Shown in pieces: positions 15,755 to 22,405 of a stretch of 52,720 nt of DNA. The DNA lies in NCBI GenBank assembly GCA_019120545.1, contig DWUX01000216.1, positions 1-52,720 on the forward strand, given 5' to 3'. The notes under the pieces were generated by a model, which was not told the origin of the DNA, made no database searches, and saw only the letters and a program-made list of their open reading frames with translations. The position numbers were made by a program, and so were the translations under genes. The stretch comes from Candidatus Blautia stercoripullorum. Its GTDB lineage: Bacteria; Bacillota; Clostridia; Lachnospirales; Lachnospiraceae. Within the stretch, counting starts at the first letter, position 1, and each line of letters opens with the position of its first letter.

Positions 15755-17086
15755 TCACGCAACAGGCGAATAAGGAATCCATTCTACTATCTGTTCCACA
15801 GGAAGAACACACAAAAGAGTAAAGAATACTGCTCCTGCAAAGACTGACCAGCGTACCAGAGGGATATTTTTCTTCTGATAGATCAGGACCAGGATAAAGA
15901 CCAGGAAAAGCCAGATCAGAAATATAGAAGAAATACATCTTTTTACGGTAAAGCCATAGGCAACTATATACATCCCCAGCTTGCTGGCCGCTGTGGTCAA
16001 AAGAAGAAGGGTCAAAGCTCCCAGGATCCCGTTTTCCAGGAGCAGTCCTCTGTTCTTTCTCCGTGGAGTCTTGGCACAGCCGTTCATGGCAATGAGAAAG
16101 CTGGCATTCAAAAGAGCGATGACACACAGCTCAAAGAATCCCTGGCGTGCATACTGAGCATAGGTATAGGCTTCCGGCAGGATGCCAAAGAACGCCGAAA
16201 ACAGATACCTGGCCTGAAGTCCAATGAACAGAACATAGACTGCCGAAACGATAATGCCGAAAGTAAGCACCGCTATATCCGGCACAAACCGGAAAACTCT
16301 GCCGGATTCTTCGTGAAAACGGATACACTCTTCCTCTTTCACATGTCTTTTATAGACGCCGCCATACAGTGTACCGAACATCAATGCTCCCAGAAGGATC
16401 CCCATGATCCCTCTCCAGATCAGGATCCGGAAATCCTCTCCCAGGGCATCAAGGACAGTATCTACCAGGCTTCGAAATCCCGTATCTGCCTGGGACAGGA
16501 TAGGAATAATGACCAGCAGGGCCGGGATGGATATGAGGATTCCCAGAAGGACCATCCGCCAGTCTTTCTTCTCTTCCCTTTTCTCAGAAAAAATCTGAAA
16601 GATCAGGCGTATCTGGCACAAAAAATTCAGGATCGGAAGAGCGATCAGCCCGTTCCAACCGTCCAGCAGGATCCAGGAAGAGGTCTGCCCTTTCCACAAA
16701 AGCCCCTCTGTTATAACCAGGGTCCAGTAGGCGGCCACAAGAAAGATCATCAAAGTCTGGCCGAAATCAAATACGCTGTAAAAGCCGTATGGAAGACTGA
16801 TCCCCAGGAGGATCAGCGTCCAGAAGATTTTTTCCCCGGTTATGGAAAATTTTTTCAGTCCGGCGTAGGCAAGAACGGTAATAATATAAAGGATAGAAAA
16901 CATGGACAGTCCTCTGGCAAAGTTCTCCATACACAGGCAGTTCCACATCAGGATCCCCAGGATCACATACAGTCCGGCAAAAACATGATCCCACCGGTCC
17001 CCCGGCAGTTTCTCCAGAAGGGGCCGTTCCTTTTTCATCAGTACCAATCCATGTCCTGTTTCATTTCCTGTTTTCAGGTTTTCCAT
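15755..17086 (-). CDS. DUF4173 (DUF4153-type) membrane protein
   Basis: A 443-residue polytopic membrane protein with about eleven to twelve hydrophobic segments. The signature YAQYARQGFFELCVIALLN (about residues 308-326) identifies the DUF4173/DUF4153 family, whose biochemical role is unknown. The gene starts two bases after a small HTH regulator and 237 bases after a DUF2975 gene. DUF2975 and YozG-like HTH genes often pair in Bacillota, so the three probably form a membrane-regulator module. Family assignment is firm; function is not known. Confidence 0.88.
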   Translation of the reverse strand: MENLKTGNETGHGLVLMKKERPLLEKLPGDRWDHVFAGLYVILGILMWNCLCMENFARGLSMFSILYIITVLAYAGLKKFSITGEKIFWTLILLGISLPYGFYSVFDFGQTLMIFLVAAYWTLVITEGLLWKGQTSSWILLDGWNGLIALPILNFLCQIRLIFQIFSEKREEKKDWRMVLLGILISIPALLVIIPILSQADTGFRSLVDTVLDALGEDFRILIWRGIMGILLGALMFGTLYGGVYKRHVKEEECIRFHEESGRVFRFVPDIAVLTFGIIVSAVYVLFIGLQARYLFSAFFGILPEAYTYAQYARQGFFELCVIALLNASFLIAMNGCAKTPRRKNRGLLLENGILGALTLLLLTTAASKLGMYIVAYGFTVKRCISSIFLIWLFLVFILVLIYQKKNIPLVRWSVFAGAVFFTLLCVLPVEQIVEWIPYSPVA

Positions 17087-17088
17087 AT

Positions 17089-17307
17089 TCAGTCACTCCC
17101 TTCTTCCGGAACATATTCCAGGATATCTCCCGGCTGGCAATTCAGCTCCCGGCATAAAGCCTCCAGGGTAGTAAAACGCACCGCCTTGGCTTTGCCGTTT
17201 TTTAAAATAGAAAGGTTGGCCGGGGTGATCCCTATGGCCTTGGCCAGTTCTCCGGCGCCGACCTTTCTTTTTGCCATCATCACATCAAGATTTACAATAA
17301 TCGGCAT
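17089..17307 (-). CDS. Small Cro/CI-type HTH regulator (YozG-like)
   Basis: A 72-residue single-domain DNA-binding protein. The helix-turn-helix is KRKVGAGELAKAIGITPANLSILKNGKAKAVRF, cut here at residues about 13-45 (turn GITPANLS). The second half, TLEALCRELNCQPGDILEY, is the usual YozG-type ending. The ATG at 17307 is taken because AGGAAGGGTGG lies upstream; a GTG two codons earlier is possible. It is encoded between a DUF2975 gene and a DUF4173 gene, the usual setting for this regulator type. It probably autoregulates the operon. Confidence 0.9.
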   Translation of the reverse strand: MPIIVNLDVMMAKRKVGAGELAKAIGITPANLSILKNGKAKAVRFTTLEALCRELNCQPGDILEYVPEEGSD

Positions 17308-17322
17308 ATCCACCCTTCCTCT

Positions 17323-17775
17323 CTATATGGTATAGTCATTTTCCTTCTTGATCTCCTCCGCCTGGGCAAATACATTTTTGATCACCCGGAGGATCAGGGC
17401 CATAAACACTGCAGCGGCACAGAGGGCAAAGAATGCCGGATAGTAAAAACTGCTGACCAGGAAGATCAGTCCCGCAGCCAGACAGCACCAGGACATTCCT
17501 CTGAGGTATCCGGTATTTTTCCCTGTAAACACCTCTTCCCTTTTAATATTGGCCAGCAGCCGGTTCATCATATAGAGAGCCGCTGCCGCCGGGATGGCTG
17601 TTGTGTATGTAGTAGCCAGAAAATAAATCCTGCTGTCCGCAGACAGGATCATTCTTTCCCGGATAAACCAGGAAAAGATCCAGGGAGCGCTCACACAGAG
17701 AGCTGCCAGAGCCGCCGCGCTGAGCCACACAAAGATCCTGGTAAGGAACAGGCTTTTATCATCATTCCATTTCAT
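17323..17775 (-). CDS. DUF2975 membrane protein
   Basis: A 150-residue protein with four hydrophobic segments (about residues 12-37, 48-72, 91-113 and 113-132) and a charged cytoplasmic tail ending AEEIKKENDYTI. The middle segment RLLANIKREEVFTGKNTGYLR is the DUF2975 signature. These proteins are nearly always encoded just before a YozG-type HTH protein, as here with a 15-base gap. The molecular role is unknown; a membrane sensor for the HTH partner is a reasonable guess. It is the first gene of the operon; promoter at 17820-17848. Confidence 0.88.
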   Translation of the reverse strand: MKWNDDKSLFLTRIFVWLSAAALAALCVSAPWIFSWFIRERMILSADSRIYFLATTYTTAIPAAAALYMMNRLLANIKREEVFTGKNTGYLRGMSWCCLAAGLIFLVSSFYYPAFFALCAAAVFMALILRVIKNVFAQAEEIKKENDYTI

Positions 17776-17819
17776 AAGTTCATTCCTCCTATATTTTATT
17801 TTCTCTTTTCTTCTGTTTC

Positions 17820-17848
17820 AGGATAGCACAGTGATTTCTGTTTTGCAA
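17820..17848 (-). promoter_or_regulatory. Promoter of the DUF2975/HTH/DUF4173 operon
   Basis: Minus-strand -35 TTGCAA (17843-17848), 17-bp spacer, extended -10 TGC-TATCCT (17820-17825). Confidence 0.6.
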
Positions 17849-17918
17849 GATATTTTTATTGTTTTTCGATAATTATTTTCTGTGATTCAAGATTCTATTT
17901 TTCTTTAAAGGGCATAAT

Positions 17919-17949
17919 TTAAGGGCCGCTAAATACAAGCGGCCCTTAA
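17919..17949. terminator. Hairpin terminator after the toxin-antitoxin operon
   Basis: The 12-bp perfect stem TTAAGGGCCGCT/AGCGGCCCTTAA with a 7-base loop lies 24 bases after the yoeB-type stop on the minus strand. The following T-run is weak. Confidence 0.65.
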
Positions 17950-17973
17950 CCAATAATTTTATACAATATAGAA

Positions 17974-18246
17974 TTAATATTTTTCATAATGTCCCCGGCA
18001 GGCAATAATCACAATAGCCTCCTCTTCTACAGCATATACAATCCTGTGTTCACCATCGATACGTCGGCTCCAGAACCCTGACAGATTTCCTTTTAACGAC
18101 TCTGGCTTTCCTATCCCTTCAAATGGGGTTCGGCAAATATCTTTTACCAGCTGATTTATACGCTTCAAATTTTTCTTGTCGTGGCTTTGCCAAAACAAAT
18201 AATCTTCCCAGGCATCACAATCCCACTGTATTCTTTTTATTTGCAC
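17974..18246 (-). CDS. Txe/YoeB family toxin (ribosome-dependent mRNA interferase)
   Basis: A 90-residue toxin of the RelE/YoeB fold that cleaves mRNA on translating ribosomes until bound by its antitoxin. Family features are WEDYLFWQSHDKKNLKRINQL near the N-terminus, PFEGIGKPESLKGNLSGFWS in the middle, RRIDGEHRIVYAV, and the C-terminal catalytic CRGHYEKY (His and the terminal Tyr). All key residues appear intact. The start is a GTG two bases after the antitoxin stop, consistent with translational coupling. Confidence 0.93.
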   Translation of the reverse strand: MQIKRIQWDCDAWEDYLFWQSHDKKNLKRINQLVKDICRTPFEGIGKPESLKGNLSGFWSRRIDGEHRIVYAVEEEAIVIIACRGHYEKY

Positions 18247-18248
18247 AC

Positions 18249-18512
18249 TTAATCCTCAATCAGCTCATGTTCGGCCGTCTTTAATCGACCGGCTTTATAA
18301 TCTTCCATTTTCTTTTCTAAATATCGGATATTATTCTCCGAGTAAAATGGATCTGCTGCAACTACAAAAGGGATTTTTCTTTCCCGGACAACAGTTCTGG
18401 CAAAAATTGTAAAGGCTGTAGTCATGCTCATTCCCATATCGGAACAGGTTTCTTCCAAATCTTTTTTGAGGTCGGAATCCATACGGAAATTAATATTAAC
18501 TGTCTGTGCCAT
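18249..18512 (-). CDS. RelB/DinJ family antitoxin
   Basis: An 87-residue antitoxin. The N-terminal ribbon-helix-helix (AQTVNINFRMDSDLKKDLEE, then MGMSMTTAFTIFARTVV) binds operator DNA. The C-terminal acidic helix (NNIRYLEKKMEDYKAGRL) should wrap the toxin. The ATG at 18512 has AAGGAGGTG six bases upstream; a GTG three codons earlier is less likely. RelB/DinJ antitoxins partner several RelE-like toxins; pairing with a YoeB type is seen in gut Bacillota. Promoter at 18536-18565, probably autorepressed. Confidence 0.93.
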   Translation of the reverse strand: MAQTVNINFRMDSDLKKDLEETCSDMGMSMTTAFTIFARTVVRERKIPFVVAADPFYSENNIRYLEKKMEDYKAGRLKTAEHELIED

Positions 18513-18535
18513 ATAAAACACCTCCTTGCATTATC

Positions 18536-18565
18536 ATTATATACTAGTTTTTCAGATAAATGCAA
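18536..18565 (-). promoter_or_regulatory. Promoter of the relB-yoeB operon
   Basis: Minus-strand -35 TTGCAT (18560-18565), 18-bp spacer, -10 TATAAT (18536-18541). Confidence 0.7.
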
Positions 18566-18741
18566 GTATTTTCATTACATTGTAATTATATTTTACTAAT
18601 TATTTTGTATGTCTAAACTTCAAATAAGATTTAGTTTCCTTCTGGTTGATTTTTTCTACCAAAGTCGAATACTTCTCCATTGCAGAGGAGAAGAATACTA
18701 TGTAAAATTAGACTCAGAAAAGAATTTCGAGGTACAAATAT

Positions 18742-19860
18742 ATGAAAGAAATCCATCTTGGTCCGATCTTAACGGAAAACCGCCGCAGAATGGGGATCAC
18801 CCAGGAAGAGCTGGCCAGGTTCCTGGGGGTATCTAAAGCGGCTGTCTCCAAATGGGAAACCAGCTCTGCCTATCCGGATATCCTGATGCTTCCCAGGCTG
18901 GCTTCTTTTTTCAACATTACCATAGACCAGCTCATGGGATACAGGCCCCAGCTAAGCCGGGAAGAAATACGCCAGGTCTATGTGGATCTTGCAAAAGAAT
19001 TTGCCGTACTTCCCTTTGAAAAAGTTCTGGAGCACTGCCGGGAATATATACGAGAATACAGCTCCTGCTATCTCCTTCTTTTCCAGATGGCCACCCTTTT
19101 TGTCAACCATATTTCTCTGGCTCCATCTCCTGATGAAGCCCAGGCCCTTATCAGGGAAGCTCTGGAGCTTTTTCAAAAAGTAAAGGATCACGGAAAAGAA
19201 CCTGACCTTATAAACAGCTCTCTGCAGATGGAAGCCTACTGCCTGCTCCTTCTTAGCCGGCCTCAGGAAGTCCTGGATCTTCTTTCAGAGGACCTTTCCA
19301 TCACAGGACCTTTAGAACCTCTTCTGGCTTCTGCCTGGCAGATGAAGGGAAATCTTACAGAAGCGAAACGGGTTTCGCAGATTGGTATTTACCGGGATAT
19401 GCTCTCCCTGATCAACCAGCTGCTGCCCTACATCAGCCTGTGTACAGGGGATTCTTTTGCTCTAAAAGAAAGCTGCCGACGGCTTCAGACCATATCTGAA
19501 GTTTTTCATCTGGACAGACTCCATCCCGGGGTTCTTCTCTCCTGCTATATTACAATGGCCCAGGCCATGCTCCACACAGGAGAAAAAGAGAAAGCCCTGG
19601 ACATTCTGGATGCTTATACCCGGCTGGCTTCCGGGAACATATATCCCTTAAAGCTTCACGGAGACGAATATTTTTATTTATTAGACGGCTGGTTTGAAAA
19701 GGCTTCAGACCTTGGAGATTATCCGCCCAGAAATGAAAGTACGATCCGCCGCAGCATTATCCAGTCTCTGGAAGAAAATCCTGCTTTCTCTTTCCTAAAG
19801 GAAGAACCCAGGTTTCAGGAGATGGCACGCAGACTGAAGAAAAAAGAGGAGGAAGTATGA
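18742..19860 (+). CDS. XRE-family HTH regulator with C-terminal helical repeats
   Basis: A 372-residue protein. Residues 8-62 are a Cro/CI helix-turn-helix (LTENRRRMGITQEELARFLG, VSKAAVSKWETSSAYPDILM). The remainder is an all-helical array resembling TPR or RGG/Rap-type peptide-binding repeats (for example LLSCYITMAQAMLHTGEKEKALDILDAY). Such regulators often sit next to ABC exporters. It is the first gene of a three-gene set with the ABC ATPase (1-base gap) and permease. It probably controls this exporter; the signal is unknown. GAGG precedes the ATG by nine bases. A hairpin CTTCTCC/GGAGAAG lies in the leader near 18670-18695. Confidence 0.85.
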   Translation: MKEIHLGPILTENRRRMGITQEELARFLGVSKAAVSKWETSSAYPDILMLPRLASFFNITIDQLMGYRPQLSREEIRQVYVDLAKEFAVLPFEKVLEHCREYIREYSSCYLLLFQMATLFVNHISLAPSPDEAQALIREALELFQKVKDHGKEPDLINSSLQMEAYCLLLLSRPQEVLDLLSEDLSITGPLEPLLASAWQMKGNLTEAKRVSQIGIYRDMLSLINQLLPYISLCTGDSFALKESCRRLQTISEVFHLDRLHPGVLLSCYITMAQAMLHTGEKEKALDILDAYTRLASGNIYPLKLHGDEYFYLLDGWFEKASDLGDYPPRNESTIRRSIIQSLEENPAFSFLKEEPRFQEMARRLKKKEEEV

Positions 19861-19861
19861 T

Positions 19862-20773
19862 ATGGATACCATTCTTTTAGATCACCTGTCAAAAACATAT
19901 CCAGGAGGAAAGCAGGCCCTTAAGGGGATCAGTCTTTCCCTTGGAGAGGGCGAAGTTTTCGGATTTTTAGGACCAAATGGCGCCGGAAAAACCACCACAG
20001 TAAAACTTCTTACCGGGATCCTTTCCCCCACACAGGGACACTGTCAGGTCATGGGAACAGATCCTTCCCGAGAGCCGGAAAAGACCCATGCAAAAACCGG
20101 AGTAGTCACCGAGCACGCCCAGATGTATGACCATCTCACCGGATTGGAGAATCTGCTGTTCTACGCTTCTATATTCGGCATTTCTGCCAGAGAAGGAAAA
20201 GACCGGGCCATGGCCCTTCTCTCCCGCCTTGGCTTAAAAGAAAGCGCTCAGCAAAAACTCTCTGCTTATTCCACTGGTATGCGCCAGAGACTTTCCCTGG
20301 CCAGAGCTCTGATCCACCGGCCTCAGGTTCTCTTTCTGGACGAACCTACCTCCGGTCTTGACCCGGAAAGCGCTCAGCAGGTAAATTCTCTCATCAAAAG
20401 CCTGGCAGCGGAAAAAGGAGTTACCATTTTTCTATGTACCCATCAGCTCAGATATGCCCAGGAATTATGCACCCGATATGGGCTTCTTGAGGAGGGAAGT
20501 CTTCTGGCTCTTGGCACTTTGGAAGAACTTCAGAAAAAAGTCCTGCAAAGACCGATCCTCCAGATCACTGCCCGCCAGTTTCCAGAAGATCTCCCCTTTA
20601 AAAAAACCGGAGATCTTAGTTACGAAACAGAAATTGCGTCAGAAGAAGAGATACCGGGTCTCCTTAGGCAGATCCTGGAGGCCGGGGGAAAACTTTATGC
20701 TGCCCAGACCAAGTATCCCACCCTGGAAGATATTTATTTTTCACTGACTTCAAAAAAGGAGGAAAAACCATGA
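19862..20773 (+). CDS. ABC exporter ATP-binding protein
   Basis: A 303-residue ABC ATPase of the CcmA/NatA (COG1131) exporter class. Walker A GPNGAGKTTTVKLL (about residues 38-51), signature YSTGMRQRLSLARAL, Walker B VLFLDEPTSGLDPE, and the H-loop in CTHQLRYAQELC are all present. The ATP-binding domain is followed by about 80 residues of accessory C-terminal domain typical of such two-subunit exporters. It is translationally coupled to the permease by an ATGA overlap. The substrate is unknown. XRE-linked exporters of this kind often handle peptides or antibiotics. Confidence 0.9.
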   Translation: MDTILLDHLSKTYPGGKQALKGISLSLGEGEVFGFLGPNGAGKTTTVKLLTGILSPTQGHCQVMGTDPSREPEKTHAKTGVVTEHAQMYDHLTGLENLLFYASIFGISAREGKDRAMALLSRLGLKESAQQKLSAYSTGMRQRLSLARALIHRPQVLFLDEPTSGLDPESAQQVNSLIKSLAAEKGVTIFLCTHQLRYAQELCTRYGLLEEGSLLALGTLEELQKKVLQRPILQITARQFPEDLPFKKTGDLSYETEIASEEEIPGLLRQILEAGGKLYAAQTKYPTLEDIYFSLTSKKEEKP

Positions 20774-21555
20774 ACAAAGCCATATCCGCCATTATAAAAA
20801 AAGATTTGCACAGCATTACGGCCAATCGCCGGTTTTTTATCTCTCTTTTGATCGTTCCTCTGCTTTTTACCCTGCTTCTTCCCAGTGTTTTTGTTCTGAC
20901 CGCATATTTTGTACCGGAGGACCCGGACGTCCAAGCAATGCTGGAGCTTCTTCCCCAGGAGACCTGGGCTGGTGATCCGGGCTTTGCCCTGCTCCATCTG
21001 ATCTTCAACTATATCCTTCCGGTATTTTTCCTTATCATTCCTATTATGGCTTCTTCTATTATGGCAGCCAGCTCCTTTGTAGGAGAGAAGGAAAAGCATA
21101 CTTTGGAAACTTTATTTTATGCGCCCCTGAGCCTGGATCAGATCTTCCGTTCCAAGGTTCTGGCCTCCTTTCTGCTGAGTATGGCCGTGTCTCTGCTTTC
21201 CTTTCTGGGCATGTTCATAGTAGTAGAAGCGGAAATATTTTTCCTCATGGGTACCTTCCTGGTACCGGGACCAAACTGGCTGGTCATTCTGGCGCTTCTC
21301 TCCCCTTCCGTTTCCCTTATCGCAGTGACTCTCATTGTCAAAGGCTCTGCCAAAGCCCAGAGCATGGAGGAATCCCAACAAAGCGCTGTTTTTCTGATCC
21401 TGCCCCTTCTCCTGCTGATCGTGGGACAGGTTTCCGGCCTTATGCTCCTCAGTCCCTGGATCCTGCTGATTTTAAGTCTGATATGTATAGGGATTGCCTG
21501 TATCCTGCTGAAAAGAGCCGTAAAAGGCTTTGCCTATGAAAGACTTCTGGAATAG
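20770..21555 (+). CDS. ABC exporter permease (ABC-2/NatB type)
   Basis: A 261-residue membrane protein with six predicted hydrophobic segments. The conserved patch FVGEKEKHTLETLFYAPLSLDQIF (about residues 99-122, shortened here) is the cytoplasmic coupling loop of ABC-2 and NatB-type exporters. It probably forms the pore for the ATPase encoded just before it, whose stop codon overlaps its ATG (ATGA). It is the last gene of the regulator-exporter unit; a hairpin follows at 21569-21600. Confidence 0.88.
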   Translation: MNKAISAIIKKDLHSITANRRFFISLLIVPLLFTLLLPSVFVLTAYFVPEDPDVQAMLELLPQETWAGDPGFALLHLIFNYILPVFFLIIPIMASSIMAASSFVGEKEKHTLETLFYAPLSLDQIFRSKVLASFLLSMAVSLLSFLGMFIVVEAEIFFLMGTFLVPGPNWLVILALLSPSVSLIAVTLIVKGSAKAQSMEESQQSAVFLILPLLLLIVGQVSGLMLLSPWILLILSLICIGIACILLKRAVKGFAYERLLE

Positions 21556-21568
21556 TTTTCTTTTCTCT

Positions 21569-21600
21569 CTCCCTGTGTTACAATGAGTAACCACAGGGAG
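21569..21600 (+). terminator. Hairpin between ABC exporter and LytTR genes
   Basis: CTCCCTGTGTTAC and GTAACCACAGGGAG pair over 13 bp with one bulged C and a 5-base loop. No T-run follows, so termination may be partial or need a factor. It separates the exporter unit from the two-component genes. Confidence 0.5.
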
Positions 21601-21673
21601 CTGCCTATGCAGCCTATATCAGGAATATTCCCGATTTTGATCAACGGGACAGCTCCAGGAAGAGGAATCAGAA

Positions 21674-22405
21674 ATGAAAATAGCAGTATGTGATGACGAT
21701 CTGATCTTTCAAAGAAAGATCAAAGAAGAACTGGACCAATATTACCAGAGCCTTGATGTTCTGGTGGAAATCTTCTCTTCAGGGGAAGATCTCCTTCGTG
21801 CCGCAGCCGCAGATCCCTACGGCTTTTTCTGCGTTTTTCTGGATATTGAAATGCCCGGCATAGACGGTATGGAAACTGCCAGAAGACTTGGCGAGCTGAA
21901 CCGGAATCTTCCGGTACTTTTTCTCACCAGCCACCGGGACCTGGCTGTGGAGGGCTATGAGCTGAACGCCTTCCGCTTTCTCACAAAACCCCTGGAACAT
22001 GAACGCCTCTGCCGGTCTCTGGCGGCTCTGGAAGCAAAAGGCCGGGAACAGGCACGGATTTCTGTTACCAAAGACGGACGGGATCTTTTTCTTCCTGTAG
22101 AAAATCTCCTTTATATAAAAAGCGAGAATATTTACCTGTCCCTGGTTACCCCGGATCACACTTATCTGATCCGGAAAAAGCTGAAGGATCTTCTGCCCCA
22201 GCTGCCTCCCGCTATGTTCTGTCAGATCCACCGCAGCTATGTGGTAAATCTTCACAAAGTATTCTCTTATTCCGGAAAGGATCTGGTCATGGAAGATCAG
22301 ACGGTGCTTCCCGTAAGCAGAAACCGGCAGGAGACTTTAAAAGAGGCCCTGCTCCGCAGCATGGCAGGAAAAGCTGCCTGGGAAATACAGGAGGACAGGT
22401 TATGA
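21674..22405 (+). CDS. LytTR-family response regulator (AgrA/ComE-like)
   Basis: A 243-residue regulator. The receiver domain (residues 1 to about 120) has the acidic pair DD at residues 8-9, the phosphoacceptor Asp in FLDIEMPGIDGMET (about residue 57), and the conserved Lys in RFLTKPLEHERL. A LytTR DNA-binding domain follows (LYIKSENIYLSL, then FCQIHRSYVVNLHKV). LytTR regulators bind two direct repeats about 21 bp apart. Exactly such a pair (14-bp repeats, 21-bp period) lies downstream at 23744-23778. The gene overlaps the kinase gene by four bases (ATGA), so the two are co-translated. Confidence 0.93.
   Translation: MKIAVCDDDLIFQRKIKEELDQYYQSLDVLVEIFSSGEDLLRAAAADPYGFFCVFLDIEMPGIDGMETARRLGELNRNLPVLFLTSHRDLAVEGYELNAFRFLTKPLEHERLCRSLAALEAKGREQARISVTKDGRDLFLPVENLLYIKSENIYLSLVTPDHTYLIRKKLKDLLPQLPPAMFCQIHRSYVVNLHKVFSYSGKDLVMEDQTVLPVSRNRQETLKEALLRSMAGKAAWEIQEDRL

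Noticed and set aside
16313-17335. A 340-codon plus-strand frame opposite DUF4173 and the HTH gene
   Set aside because: It overlaps three supported genes in antisense and has the Gln/Asp/His-rich composition of a reversed membrane protein.
18249-18512. Possible association of the toxin-antitoxin pair with a mobile element
   Set aside because: No integrase, repeats or composition change was seen around it; it looks like a plain chromosomal module.
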